From: Temperatibacter marinus
GTDB lineage: Bacteria; Pseudomonadota; Alphaproteobacteria; Sphingomonadales; Kordiimonadaceae
DNA: 64,000 bases
NCBI RefSeq assembly: GCF_031598375.1
Contig: NZ_CP123872.1
Coordinates: 372,001 to 436,000, forward strand
Reading direction: 5' to 3'
Shown here piece after piece: positions 1 to 8,621 of this stretch (positions are counted from its first letter, which is position 1; the number at the start of each line of letters is the position of its first letter). A program made the position numbers and the translations under genes. The notes under the pieces were generated by a model. That model ran no database searches and had not been told where the DNA came from. It saw only the letters and a list, made by a program, of their open reading frames with translations.

Positions 1-426
1 TTGCCTGAAATGATCAAAGAGAGTCACAAAACGTTACTGCGTATTCTTCATTATCCACCGATGACCGGAGATGAAGAACCTGGAGCGATCCGAGCTGCTG
101 CCCATGGTGACATTAATTTACTCACCGTTCTTCCTGCCGCAAACGAACCTGGTCTACAGGTACAACGTAAGGATGGGAGTTGGATGGATGCACCCAGTGA
201 TTTTGGCCTAATCATTGTGAACATAGGGGATATGCTTCAAGAAGCTTCTCAGGGCTATTATCCCTCAACAATTCACAGAGTAATAAACCCCTCAGGCAAA
301 GCCAGTGATAAGTCTCGAATTTCACTCCCTCTGTTCTTGCATCCTCGACCAGATGTGGTCCTCTCGGAACGTCACACTGCTGATACTTACTTAGAAGAAC
401 GATTAAGAGAATTAGGTGTAAAATAA
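1..426 (+). CDS. 2OG-Fe(II) oxygenase, isopenicillin N synthase-like (5' part outside window)
   Basis: The C-terminal 141 residues carry the double-stranded beta-helix signature of the isopenicillin N synthase/2-oxoglutarate-Fe(II) oxygenase family: an HxD iron-binding pair (H35, D37), a distal iron-binding His (H92 in STIHRV) and the RxS motif that binds the 2OG carboxylate (R106, S108). Full-length members have about 300-350 residues, so roughly the N-terminal half lies upstream of the window; the TTG at base 1 is not credited as a start. The substrate cannot be told from this part. The gene ends at a hairpin it shares with the convergent flavin oxidoreductase. Confidence 0.85.
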   Translation: MPEMIKESHKTLLRILHYPPMTGDEEPGAIRAAAHGDINLLTVLPAANEPGLQVQRKDGSWMDAPSDFGLIIVNIGDMLQEASQGYYPSTIHRVINPSGKASDKSRISLPLFLHPRPDVVLSERHTADTYLEERLRELGVK

Positions 427-453
427 AAAAAGGAGGCCCATACCTCCTTTTTC
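425..453. terminator. Bidirectional intrinsic terminator
   Basis: GGAGG (432-436) pairs with CCTCC (443-447), extended by an A-tract on the left and a T-tract on the right. It lies between two convergent genes and can serve both strands. Confidence 0.8.
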
Positions 454-471
454 TTAACTATCTTAGCATCC

Positions 472-1575
472 CTAGACAAGCTGGGTTAACATTTCCCGAT
501 CAAAGGTCTTGAGATCCTCTTCGAGGCCATCTCGAACCATATTTGCCCATTCAGGATTTGCAATAAGGGCTCTTCCAACAGCGACCAAATCAAATTCTGT
601 ATTATCCATTCGTTGAACAAGAGTGGAAATATCCTGTGGAGGTGCGGATCCATCCGCCTTCGGGTTGAAGGCTGTCAAAAAGTCACTATCAAGACCAACG
701 CTGCCGACTGTTATTGTCGGAATTCCTGTCAACTTTTGCGTCCAGCCGGCCAAGTTTAAATCGCTCCCTTCAAATTCAGGCTCCCAGAAACGGCGTGTAG
801 AGGCATGGAAGATATCCACACCTGCATCGACAAGCGGTTCCAAGAATTGCGCTAATTCTTCTGGGTTTTTTGCTAGCTTTGCATCATAACTATGTTGCTT
901 CCACTGAGAAAAACGGAAAATAATAGGAAATTCTGGACCGCATTTCTCTCGAATTCCTTTTATAATTTCGACTGCGAAACGACTTCTATTTTCCATAGAT
1001 CCGCCCCATTCATCTGTGCGAATATTGAGCTCTTCGCTAAAGAACTGATCTACTAAATACCCATGAGCACCGTGAATTTCAACGCCGTCAAAGCCTAAGG
1101 TCTTTGCCTGTATACCGCCTTCAACAAATGCGTCGATACACTCTTGAATATCTTCAACTGACATTTCATGACATCTTTTCTTTCCAGGAGCGACAAGTCC
1201 TGAGGGGCCATATCCTGGCACTTCAGGATCGGGTTCACTACCAACCTTACGGATTGCGCCTACATGCCAAAGTTGAGGGGCAATTTTACCGCCTTCCGCA
1301 TGAACGGCCTCGACAACTTTTTTCCAGCCTGCCAATGCTTCTTTTCCATAAAAGAATGGAACATTTGGATACCCGCTTGCAGCAGGATGCCCAACGCAGG
1401 TACCTTCCGTGATAATCAGACCAACACCACCTGCCGCACGCTTGCGGTAATATTCTACATTAAGATCATTAGGCACATTTCCTGGTGAATAACTACGTGT
1501 CATCGGTGCCATTACTATGCGGTTGGCAAGCGTAAGCGTGCCCAGATCAAATGGGGTGAATAGGCTGTTTGTCAT
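472..1575 (-). CDS. Alkene reductase, Old Yellow Enzyme family (FMN)
   Basis: A 367-residue NADH:flavin oxidoreductase of the Old Yellow Enzyme family, a cytoplasmic FMN enzyme that reduces activated C=C bonds of enones and sometimes nitro-esters. Visible signatures are APMTRS near residue 23, QLWHVG near 103, the substrate-anion-binding and proton-donor stretch HGAHGYLVDQFF near 172, and VAVGRALIANPEW near the C-terminus. Length fits the NemA/XenA-like group. The start is ATG at 1575, preceded by GGAGG; an upstream in-frame TTG at 1587 contains that Shine-Dalgarno and is unlikely. It stands 73 nt downstream of pyrC on the same strand; the physiological substrate is unknown. Confidence 0.92.
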   Translation of the reverse strand: MTNSLFTPFDLGTLTLANRIVMAPMTRSYSPGNVPNDLNVEYYRKRAAGGVGLIITEGTCVGHPAASGYPNVPFFYGKEALAGWKKVVEAVHAEGGKIAPQLWHVGAIRKVGSEPDPEVPGYGPSGLVAPGKKRCHEMSVEDIQECIDAFVEGGIQAKTLGFDGVEIHGAHGYLVDQFFSEELNIRTDEWGGSMENRSRFAVEIIKGIREKCGPEFPIIFRFSQWKQHSYDAKLAKNPEELAQFLEPLVDAGVDIFHASTRRFWEPEFEGSDLNLAGWTQKLTGIPTITVGSVGLDSDFLTAFNPKADGSAPPQDISTLVQRMDNTEFDLVAVGRALIANPEWANMVRDGLEEDLKTFDREMLTQLV

Positions 1576-1648
1576 ATATCCCTCCAAGACAAGTTGAAGT
1601 CACTATATGGGCGCTAAAATAGAATCTTCAACAGGCAATGATAATTTA

Positions 1649-2749
1649 TTACACAATCGACCAGGTCATTGGTGTGTCCATACCCAAAGGCAGGGGAATG
1701 ATTGTCTCTCCTGCCATCGCTAAAGGCTTTATATTTTCTGCAGTTTTTTCGATGGTAAACGTGCCTTGAGCTTTAGGAAGGTCGTAATAAGTCTGACCAA
1801 TCTCGCAAAGGAATTTTCTAAAAACTTCCTGCCCCTGAGCTATGCTAAGGTCCACACCGGCCATTTCAAAAGCTTGCGCATACAACTGCGGCGCAATGCC
1901 CCCTGTATAACACCCAGCAGCACAGCCACACGGAGTTACTTTTTTAACATGAGGGGCGCTATCAGTGCCGGCGAAAAATTTCGTATTCTCCGGATCAGTT
2001 ACAGCCTGTCGTAGAGCAAGACGGTCTTCATCAAACTTAAGCAATGGCAAGCAGTACAGATGATATTTTAATCCCTGCAAGAGAGTTCCGATGGTATACA
2101 TGAGGTGCTGCGGAGTTACTGTAGCCTTCACATGCTCAGGAGCACTTTTGACGAAATCAACCGCGACTTTCGTGGTCAAATGTTCTGCAACAACACGAAG
2201 TTTAGGAAACCTTCTTATCAGGAGCGGCATCTTATTCGCATAAAAAAGTTCCTCAGCATTTTCACCGCGATCAAAATATTTTTCTGCAGATAGCCCGTGC
2301 TCTTCTCCATGAATACAGAGAGTAACACCACTTTCCTCCATCGCGGCAAAGACGCCATTCTCCATAAACATATCAAAAGGCGCACCAAAATCAGCACCTG
2401 TTGTTCCGTGAGGCGGGTAATATTTACAGGCTTTGAGAACACCCTTCTTTGCCCCTGCTGTGATCATCTCAGGTTTTATATCTCGCGTTATATAAAGGGG
2501 AACAATAACTTCCTGGAAAACACCACCAGAAGCAGTCATAATTTCTTGTCGATAGGCTTCTACACTCTTGTAATCTTTGACGTCATCTTTTTCAAAAACC
2601 TTGCCTACAGGGGGTTTTGTGTTTGGCATGGCAAGAGCCCCAATACAGCCCATTTTCACATGGTCTGCAACTGTTGCTCTCACAGTCTCATCTTGGCGAA
2701 AATGTGTGTGAAGATCATACCAATGGGGCAATGTAATTTGAAGTGTCAT
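1649..2749 (-). CDS. pyrC: Dihydroorotase, class II (PyrC)
   Basis: Catalyses the reversible cyclisation of N-carbamoyl-aspartate to dihydroorotate in pyrimidine synthesis. The 366 residues show the metallo-dependent amidohydrolase layout: HxH at 14-16 (DLHTHFRQ), a probable carboxylated Lys at about 109 (CKYYPPHG), metal His in CIHGEEHG and AEHLTT, and the metal/catalytic Asp in FAGTDSAPH. It is the PyrC type of E. coli rather than the longer PyrX/class I type, and about 18 residues longer than the E. coli enzyme. It is not next to other pyr genes here. A terminator of the preceding gene lies just upstream, so it probably has its own promoter. Confidence 0.95.
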   Translation of the reverse strand: MTLQITLPHWYDLHTHFRQDETVRATVADHVKMGCIGALAMPNTKPPVGKVFEKDDVKDYKSVEAYRQEIMTASGGVFQEVIVPLYITRDIKPEMITAGAKKGVLKACKYYPPHGTTGADFGAPFDMFMENGVFAAMEESGVTLCIHGEEHGLSAEKYFDRGENAEELFYANKMPLLIRRFPKLRVVAEHLTTKVAVDFVKSAPEHVKATVTPQHLMYTIGTLLQGLKYHLYCLPLLKFDEDRLALRQAVTDPENTKFFAGTDSAPHVKKVTPCGCAAGCYTGGIAPQLYAQAFEMAGVDLSIAQGQEVFRKFLCEIGQTYYDLPKAQGTFTIEKTAENIKPLAMAGETIIPLPLGMDTPMTWSIV

Positions 2750-2766
2750 AGGTTTACCTATTCATT

Positions 2767-2802
2767 AAAAGGGCTACACAGGATCTCTGTATAGCCTTTT
2801 TC
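2767..2802 (-). terminator. Intrinsic terminator
   Basis: An imperfect 12-14 bp stem (GGCTATACA pairing with TGTGTAGCC on the minus strand) is followed by a T-tract. It lies downstream of the secreted unknown protein gene and upstream of pyrC. Confidence 0.7.
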
Positions 2803-2856
2803 TATAAAATGTCTAGTCACTCACAGCGAGGGGGGAGACAGTATAAATAAGCCCAA

Positions 2857-3573
2857 TTATTTTGATATGGCTTTCAATGTATAATTATACGGCAAATAAA
2901 GCGTCAGCATATCTAGACCACGGCGTTTCCACTTTAGGGCATTTGAAAGGCCGTGCACACTGAGCTCGTAGTGCTCTGAAAATTGACGGGCTGTCTCACT
3001 TGTATGAGCTGCGATTTTTCCAATAAGTTCCATCCGGTATCGCTCTGGATTTATAACCGTTAAGCTGATGCGATCTTGTTCAACGATGTCACTACGCCCA
3101 ACGCCTCTCGCCGCTCGAATAAAGTCTTTCATGCTTTGAGCTAAAGCATTCGCGCTCACACTTCCTGCTAAAGGTGCTTTGACCAATAGTCTCACCTGAG
3201 ACATATCATCTTTGTTGGGCACAGGAAGAAGATCCAACTTAAAATTTTCTGTAGTGAGTGGCTGGAAGATTCGTTCCCCAGTCCCTAACGAAAAATGATC
3301 ACTCTTTTGAGCACGCTCCATCATATGTTCTATGGTGCTATAGATTTCATCTTCGCGTCTTTCCTTTTGTCGTGAATCGTTAATTATCGTCACCCCTAAC
3401 ACCATAAAATCTGCGCGTTTTTGTAGGTTGATAGCGGGTATATAAACATGCCGCCGCGATGAAAGTTTAGTACTCCCCTCAACCATAGCATCGCTAATGA
3501 TGGTTTCTTCAGCAGCCGTTAGAGTTGGTGAAATAAGAGACAAACCCAGCAAGAGAGATAAAAATACTTTCAT
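2857..3573 (-). CDS. Secreted protein of unknown function, possibly SIMPL-like
   Basis: 238 residues from ATG 3573, with a clear signal peptide (MKVFLSLLLGLSLISP, likely cut after TLTAAEE), so it should be periplasmic or surface-exposed. A TTG in frame at 3597 is a poorer start because the GGAAAGG Shine-Dalgarno lies between the two. The mature part alternates beta-like segments with charged helices (about 60-80 and 160-190), loosely like the SIMPL/DUF541 layout, but I cannot name the family from motifs. It stands alone, between the terminators of ychF and its own. Confidence 0.65.
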   Translation of the reverse strand: MKVFLSLLLGLSLISPTLTAAEETIISDAMVEGSTKLSSRRHVYIPAINLQKRADFMVLGVTIINDSRQKERREDEIYSTIEHMMERAQKSDHFSLGTGERIFQPLTTENFKLDLLPVPNKDDMSQVRLLVKAPLAGSVSANALAQSMKDFIRAARGVGRSDIVEQDRISLTVINPERYRMELIGKIAAHTSETARQFSEHYELSVHGLSNALKWKRRGLDMLTLYLPYNYTLKAISK

Positions 3574-3675
3574 GAGACAAACCTTTCCGTCTTTCAACTG
3601 ACCCCCCTACATAAGGCTGCACAAATGTGGTGGAGATAAGGTTTAAATGTGATGAAGCATGTCAAAAATAAGGAT

Positions 3676-3702
3676 AAAAAAAAGCCTGCACAAGGCAGGC
3701 CC
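3676..3702 (-). terminator. Intrinsic terminator of the rplY-pth-ychF operon
   Basis: GCCTGC and GCAGGC form a short GC stem followed on the minus strand by a long T-tract. It lies 23 nt after the ychF stop codon. Confidence 0.8.
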
Positions 3703-3724
3703 ATTTCACCAAATCGTCAGAAGA

Positions 3725-4825
3725 CTAGACGTTGAACTTAAAGAGAAGAACGTCTCCATCTAATACGACATATTCTTTACCTTCGTCCCGTTGCTTCCCA
3801 GCATCCTTAGCGCCTTGTTCACCGCCAAGAGAAACATAATCCTCATAGGCGATGGTGGTTGCTCGAATGAATCCCCGCTCAAAGTCTGTATGAATAACTC
3901 CAGCGGCCCCAGGCGCTTTGGTCCCCTTTGCAATAGTCCAAGCTCGTGTTTCTTTCGGTCCACATGTGAAATATGTGATCAGCTCTAAAAGATCATACCC
4001 TGCCCGGATCACACGGGCGAGGCCTGTTTGACCGAGACCAAGAGTCTCAAGGAATTCAGTCTTATCCCCCTCTTCATCAAGCTGTGCAATTTCTTCTTCA
4101 ACAGCTGCAGAGATCACAACACACCCTGCGCCTTGTTCAGCCGCCATGGCTTCAACTTGTGCAGAATATTCATTTCCTTCAGCCGCGCTATCTTCGTCCA
4201 CATTACAAACATAAAGTATTTTCTTGCCGGTCAAAAGTTGCAGCATTTCAAATGTTTTTTCTTCCTCTTCGGTACGGTCCACTAAACGTGCAGCTTTCCC
4301 TTCTTTGAGAACCTCAATACACCGCTCAATCATATCCATGGAGGCTTTTGCCTCCTTATCACCGCCGCGTACTTTACGCGATAAACCATGAATTCTGCCT
4401 TCAAGACTATCAAGGTCAGCCAACATTAATTCAGTTTCAATGGTGTCTGCATCCTCAACAGGATTGACGCGTCCGTCGACGTGAGTAATATCATCATCCT
4501 CGAAGCAGCGCAGGACATGAATAATGGCATCAACTTCACGGATATTCGCAAGAAACTGATTGCCTAGACCTTCGCCTTTTGACGCACCGCGCACAAGGCC
4601 TGCAATGTCTACAAATGAAAGTTGAGTCGGAATAATCTCTTTAGAACCTGCGAGTTTAGCTAATTCGTAAATACGCTCATCAGGTACTGGGACTTGGCCT
4701 ACATTGGGTTCAATCGTACAGAAAGGATAATTGGCCGCTGCAGCTGACGCTGTATTGGTCAATGCATTAAACAAGGTTGATTTCCCTACATTCGGCAGTC
4801 CAACAATACCACATTTAAAACCCAT
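3725..4825 (-). CDS. ychF: Redox-regulated ribosome-binding ATPase YchF (OLA1 family)
   Basis: A 366-residue Obg-family P-loop protein that binds ATP rather than GTP, because NxxE replaces the G4 NKxD motif, and associates with ribosomes. The P-loop GLPNVGKST (8-16), the switch/G3 segment FVDIAGLVRGASKGEGLGNQFL, and the C-terminal TGS domain ending in a hydrophobic VLLFKF strand are all visible. Length is typical. It is the last gene of a pth-linked operon (17 nt from pth), the usual arrangement in proteobacteria. Confidence 0.97.
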   Translation of the reverse strand: MGFKCGIVGLPNVGKSTLFNALTNTASAAAANYPFCTIEPNVGQVPVPDERIYELAKLAGSKEIIPTQLSFVDIAGLVRGASKGEGLGNQFLANIREVDAIIHVLRCFEDDDITHVDGRVNPVEDADTIETELMLADLDSLEGRIHGLSRKVRGGDKEAKASMDMIERCIEVLKEGKAARLVDRTEEEEKTFEMLQLLTGKKILYVCNVDEDSAAEGNEYSAQVEAMAAEQGAGCVVISAAVEEEIAQLDEEGDKTEFLETLGLGQTGLARVIRAGYDLLELITYFTCGPKETRAWTIAKGTKAPGAAGVIHTDFERGFIRATTIAYEDYVSLGGEQGAKDAGKQRDEGKEYVVLDGDVLLFKFNV

Positions 4826-4842
4826 GATCAGGTCCTTTCACT

Positions 4843-5550
4843 TTAATCTTTTTTCAGTGCTTTCAGAGCGGCCGCCATGGGACCCTCTGCGCTTAACTTT
4901 TTATCTCGTTCTCGTAACCCCGATAGTTTTTGTGCCTGCGAGGCTTTCATCTTCTCTGGATCCGGTTTTGAATTTTTTCTGGGCGGGTTAAGTTTCATGG
5001 CTAAATCGCTTAAAAATTTAGCATCATCTCCCATACATAATGGTGCTATACCATCAGCAATCGCATCATTCAATCGTTCAACTGTGCTCAGTTGCTCACT
5101 GTTAAAATCACCAAGCACATGGCTATGGACTTTAGCTTTTGATCCTGGATGGTCAATGCCCATGCGAACCCTCTTAAAGTCAGCGCCTATATGATTAATC
5201 AAAGACCGTATGCCGTTATGCCCTGCATGACCGCCACCAACTTTTACTTTTACTTTTGCAAACGAAAGATCAAGTTCATCATAAAAAACGACAACGTCTG
5301 CGGAAGTCAGCTTATAGAACCGCATGGCTTCCCCTACAGCGCGACCGCTTTCATTCATATATGTTTGAGGCTTGATTATCAGTACTTTATCGCCCCCGAG
5401 CCGGCCTTCATGAAGTATGGACTGGAACTTTTTCTGTGCCTCAGAAAAGTTATGGCGGCGGACAATCGCGTCCACCGCCATAAAACCTATATTATGTCGG
5501 TTCCTTTCATATTTGCTGCCTGGATTACCAAGACCTACGATCAACAGCAT
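4843..5550 (-). CDS. pth: Peptidyl-tRNA hydrolase
   Basis: Recycles peptidyl-tRNA dropped from ribosomes by hydrolysing the ester bond. Family residues are visible: GLGNPG with the binding Asn, the catalytic His in RHNIGF, the Asp in FYDELDL, and GGHAGHNG. ATG 5550 is chosen because GGAAAGG lies just upstream; the in-frame TTG at 5568 would swallow that site. From this start it has 235 residues, about 45 more than E. coli Pth, the excess being a Lys/Pro-rich C-terminal tail (NPPRKNSKPDPEK onward), a common alphaproteobacterial extension. It lies between rplY and ychF. Confidence 0.95.
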   Translation of the reverse strand: MLLIVGLGNPGSKYERNRHNIGFMAVDAIVRRHNFSEAQKKFQSILHEGRLGGDKVLIIKPQTYMNESGRAVGEAMRFYKLTSADVVVFYDELDLSFAKVKVKVGGGHAGHNGIRSLINHIGADFKRVRMGIDHPGSKAKVHSHVLGDFNSEQLSTVERLNDAIADGIAPLCMGDDAKFLSDLAMKLNPPRKNSKPDPEKMKASQAQKLSGLRERDKKLSAEGPMAAALKALKKD

Positions 5551-5586
5551 GAAAAGACCCTTTCCCAAGTGGTGGGAACAGCGATA

Positions 5587-6237
5587 TTACTCTTCGCCGC
5601 CTTCAGCTGCAGCATCGTCTGCGCCACCTTCTTCACCCTCTTCAGAAGATCCTTCAGAAGATTTAAGGCTAGACGGAGCTGTAATAGCTGCAATAACAAA
5701 GTCACGATCTGTAATTGTCGGTGTCACGCCCTTAGGAAGCTTAACATCAGAAATTTTAACAGAGCCACCAAGTTCAATACCTGCAAGTGAAACAACAATC
5801 GCTTCTGGGATTGCGTCAACTGGAACGTTCAATTCGATGTCGTGACGGTTCACTGTTACAGTACCACCTTGTTTCACGCCTGGAGCATCTTCATCATCAG
5901 TGATTTGAACTGGAACGTTCATCACAACTGTAGAGCCCTCAGCAAGACGCAAGAAATCAATATGCATCGGCATATCAGTTACTGGGTGCAATTGAAGGTC
6001 GCGAGGAAGAACTGTAGCTGACACTTTACCATCTGTTTCGATCTGGTATGTGTGAGACATGAAACCACCACGGTTCAAAAGACGCACGACTTCATTGATT
6101 TTGATTTGGATTGAACGGGGTTCACGGTTATCACCGTAAATTACTGCTGGTACCATACCAGCACGACGTGCTGCACGTGAGGCTCCCTTACCTACACGGT
6201 CACGATTCTCGGCTTGAATTTTTAATACTTTAGCCAT
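5587..6237 (-). CDS. rplY: 50S ribosomal protein bL25, long CTC form
   Basis: Binds 5S rRNA in the large subunit. The 216 residues comprise an N-terminal L25 domain (RVGKGASRAARRAGMVPAVIYG and following), the CTC/TL5-type C-terminal beta domain from about residue 95, and an acidic Ser/Glu/Gly/Ala-rich tail. RBS AGGAG is near the ATG. First gene of rplY-pth-ychF. The prs gene often found beside rplY is absent here; a structured leader lies upstream instead. Confidence 0.96.
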   Translation of the reverse strand: MAKVLKIQAENRDRVGKGASRAARRAGMVPAVIYGDNREPRSIQIKINEVVRLLNRGGFMSHTYQIETDGKVSATVLPRDLQLHPVTDMPMHIDFLRLAEGSTVVMNVPVQITDDEDAPGVKQGGTVTVNRHDIELNVPVDAIPEAIVVSLAGIELGGSVKISDVKLPKGVTPTITDRDFVIAAITAPSSLKSSEGSSEEGEEGGADDAAAEGGEE

Positions 6238-6335
6238 GAGAATTCTCCTAATTCTATAAGGCTAGCAGAGCACTATTGCCATGCCAGACCAGCGGTTCCT
6301 CCAAGGATGTAACAACTGGATTTGTCGCTTTACGA

Positions 6336-6363
6336 GCGAATGGCGCGGTTTAACGCGATTCGC
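6336..6363 (-). other. Stable hairpin in the rplY upstream leader
   Basis: GCGAAT (6336-6341) pairs with ATTCGC (6358-6363), with further GCG/CGC pairing inside. It sits about 100 nt upstream of the rplY start within the 258 nt non-coding stretch 6238-6495. It may be part of the 5' UTR; control by bL25 itself is only a guess. I see nothing else in that stretch except the ydcH terminator. Confidence 0.35.
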
Positions 6364-6439
6364 AGCAGAATTCAAGGGCTATTTACACTCTTCAGGCCAA
6401 AAGGCGTCATTCTCTTGGCTATCGACCATAAATTGATAA

Positions 6440-6472
6440 AAAAAGAGGCGAACCTCATGGTTCCCCTCTTTA
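6440..6472 (-). terminator. Intrinsic terminator of the small YdcH-family gene
   Basis: AAAGAGG and GAACC on one side pair with GGTTC and CCTCTTT on the other, with a T-tract after the stem on the minus strand. It lies 24 nt after the stop codon at 6496. Confidence 0.8.
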
Positions 6473-6495
6473 CTATGACCAGAAATAGAGTTTCT

Positions 6496-6663
6496 TTAAT
6501 GACTTTTGAAACTTCGTATTTCCTCTTTAATCCTCAGTTTTTCGCGCTTGAGCTCCATAAGTCGCATCGTATCTGGTACCGGGCGGTGTTGCTCAGCTGT
6601 AATATTTCTTTCAATTTCAGAGTGCTTGGTATTCAGATTTTCCACATGCGATTCAACGTTCAT
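6496..6663 (-). CDS. YdcH/DUF465 family small protein
   Basis: A 55-residue protein read directly from the minus strand, starting MNVESHVENL and ending EEIRSFKSH. It has the YdcH (DUF465) plan: an N-terminal helix with E/H-rich spacing, a loop around HRPVPD, and a second helix with the LKREKLRIKEEI signature (LKKxKLxLKDEI in the family). AAGGAGA lies 8 nt before the ATG and an intrinsic terminator follows. The family is a short helical hairpin of unknown function. A second member is encoded 730 nt away at 7397. Confidence 0.82.
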   Translation of the reverse strand: MNVESHVENLNTKHSEIERNITAEQHRPVPDTMRLMELKREKLRIKEEIRSFKSH

Positions 6664-6838
6664 TTCACATTCTCCTTCATTTTTGAAATATTACCAAAGA
6701 TAAGTCTGACACTTTTGTAATAGTCTTGTCACATTAAAAATATAAAATTCAAAAAAATGTGTCAAAATCAAAGAGATATTCCTCCCCTCTTTCGGCCTGA
6801 AAACCAAGAAAGTATAGATTTCCATAAGAGACTCGGGA

Positions 6839-7309
6839 TTATCTGTCCCAGATTTCTGAAGCCAATTCCACTGCCGTAGAGGCAGGAGCCAAAATAGAGA
6901 GATAAGCTAGATAGTCAGACAATTGTTCAACGAAAGTGAATTTATCAGCACGGCCTTTTTCAAAAAGTGCAATGCGACAATAGTCGTCTTGAGCAAATTT
7001 TTCAGCGGCAAGTTCCAATTCTTTTGCTTGATTATACAGAGACGTCTCTGCAAATCCTTTTCGTGCTTGTCGCAAAGGCCTAAGGCGAGAACGCTGATGA
7101 GCACTTGAGCATTCATATAAAGCATCACAGTTATCTATAATTAATCCTTGCTGTGCTGCATACAGAAAGAGCAGAACCAGATTGCAATCCACCCGGTACA
7201 ACTCTTGAGCGGCGATCAAAGCATTCGCCAATTCTTCCCGCTGCCACTTGGCATTAGAAAATGACCAAAACTCGTCTTTATTGAGTGTCATCTGTTCTTT
7301 TGTTGGCAT
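6839..7309 (-). CDS. TIGR02444/DUF2390 family protein
   Basis: 156 residues from ATG 7309 (GAGGG Shine-Dalgarno 9 nt upstream; ATG 7330 and 7315 are possible but lack well-spaced sites). It matches TIGR02444: an FWSFSNAKW start, then a helix with QELYRVDCNLVLLFLYAAQQG, RLRPLRQARKGF, and KELELAAEKFAQ. Members are small helical proteins of unknown function found in proteobacteria. It is divergent from one YdcH-family gene (7397) and downstream-adjacent to another (6496). Confidence 0.75.
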   Translation of the reverse strand: MPTKEQMTLNKDEFWSFSNAKWQREELANALIAAQELYRVDCNLVLLFLYAAQQGLIIDNCDALYECSSAHQRSRLRPLRQARKGFAETSLYNQAKELELAAEKFAQDDYCRIALFEKGRADKFTFVEQLSDYLAYLSILAPASTAVELASEIWDR

Positions 7310-7396
7310 TTTCATCAGCCCTCTATTCATCAATCAAACATGATGGTATAATAGATTAATAGCAATCTCAAATGCGGAAATGGTACAGGGGAAAAT

Positions 7397-7597
7397 ATGG
7401 ACCAGGAGGATCTTCGTCATAAACTACTTTCGTTAGTAGAAGAACACCATGATTTACATACAGCCATTGAAGCCTTTTCAGAGGACGCCAATGGATTTGA
7501 CCAGCTTAAAATTCAAAGACTAAAAAAAAGAAAGCTTGGCTTAAAAGATCAAATTTCACGTCTCAAAGCCATGATGGTGCCTGACATAATTGCTTAA
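7397..7597 (+). CDS. YdcH/DUF465 family small protein
   Basis: 66 residues with the family signature: LLSLVEEHHDLHTAIEAF helix, then LKIQRLKKRKLGLKDQISRLKAMM. The start has the good purine-rich site CAGGGGAAAAT upstream. It is divergent from the TIGR02444 gene with about 87 nt between starts. Function of the family is unknown. It is a closer match to the family consensus than the paralogue at 6496. Confidence 0.85.
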   Translation: MDQEDLRHKLLSLVEEHHDLHTAIEAFSEDANGFDQLKIQRLKKRKLGLKDQISRLKAMMVPDIIA

Positions 7598-7609
7598 CTG
7601 TCAGCCAAA

Positions 7610-8368
7610 TTACCGAACGTTGCCTTCACCCTTCATTGACCGCTTGTTATGATACATGCGCTCATCCGCCTTGGCGAGGGCCTCAACTGGATTATCGTCC
7701 CCATTGAATGTATAATGGCCATGAGCAAGGTTGAGATGAACACCCTTTCCTTCAAGAACCTCAAAAGGTGTCTCATGAATAGCTTTTGCGAGATATTCTG
7801 CTTTTTCAGCTCCCCGCACATCATCTGCCTGAGCCAGAAGAACACCAAATTCATCGCCACCAATCCGTGCAACCACATCGGTGCCACGTATGTTAGCCAA
7901 AAGAAGCTGAGAGACATGTTGTAAAGCTCGGTCTCCAGCTTCGTGGCCGAATTCATCATTAATAACTTTCATGTCATTCAAATCAAAAAAGACCAATGTT
8001 GAAGGCGTGCCGTATCTTTCTGCAAAAGAGATCATCCTATTGAGTTCACGAACAAAAGCGCGACGATTGAGCACGGGTAAAAGTGCATCATTATCAGCGA
8101 CTTCCTCAAGCTCTTTCATTTTTTTACGGGTTTGCTTCAGTTCTTGACGAAGCTTCTCAACCTCTTCCATTAACGCCATAAAGGCTGCTTGTACACGAGG
8201 TGTCATTTCTTCCGCTGGAATGGCATCAATATTAACAACATCGTTAACGCCGGTTGATCCTGGAATTGTGGCCCGACCAACGCTGTCCGCATTTTTGACA
8301 GATCCGGTCTTTTTAACTGCACGCGATGATGCAGAACGAATCATTCCCGGTGAATTTGTTATTTTCAT
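7610..8368 (-). CDS. Diguanylate cyclase (GGDEF domain)
   Basis: Predicted to make cyclic di-GMP from two GTP. Of 252 residues, about 55-92 form a coiled coil (VQAAFMALMEEVEKLRQELKQTRKKMKELEEV), followed by the GGDEF domain: FFDLNDMKVINDEFGHEAGD (metal and GTP base contacts), an RxxD inhibitory site (RGTD, 161-164) and intact GGDEF (170-174). No membrane or sensor domain is visible; residues 1-50 look disordered and positively charged. It is therefore a soluble, product-inhibited cyclase, possibly dimerised through the coiled coil. Signal input unknown. Confidence 0.9.
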   Translation of the reverse strand: MKITNSPGMIRSASSRAVKKTGSVKNADSVGRATIPGSTGVNDVVNIDAIPAEEMTPRVQAAFMALMEEVEKLRQELKQTRKKMKELEEVADNDALLPVLNRRAFVRELNRMISFAERYGTPSTLVFFDLNDMKVINDEFGHEAGDRALQHVSQLLLANIRGTDVVARIGGDEFGVLLAQADDVRGAEKAEYLAKAIHETPFEVLEGKGVHLNLAHGHYTFNGDDNPVEALAKADERMYHNKRSMKGEGNVR

Positions 8369-8580
8369 AGCTTACTAAACCCTGACCCCATGTGTCTGTT
8401 CATAACAAGGGTAAAAACTCTCGCTCTTCATTGTTATACCGTATAAAAATGACTTTGTGAATCCCCAATAACCACGAAATCATTAATACTATAACCCACT
8501 TTCAAGAAATAGTTACAACACATTCTAGTTACTAACTTGTTAATGAGCCCAATAACTTATTAATCTTATGAAAGCTTTTA

Positions 8581-8610
8581 TTGCATTTTGCGTATGAAAC
8601 CATATATAAT
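8581..8610 (+). promoter_or_regulatory. Sigma-70-type promoter of purEK
   Basis: TTGCAT (8581-8586), an 18-bp spacer, and a perfect TATAAT (8605-8610). Transcription would begin near 8617, about 73 nt before the purE start and only a few bases before a terminator hairpin. Confidence 0.55.
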
Positions 8611-8621
8611 GATCCCTATCT

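Noticed and set aside
5417-5845. Plus-strand frames opposite pth and rplY
   Set aside because: They overlap two well-supported genes in another frame and show no ribosome site or known motif.
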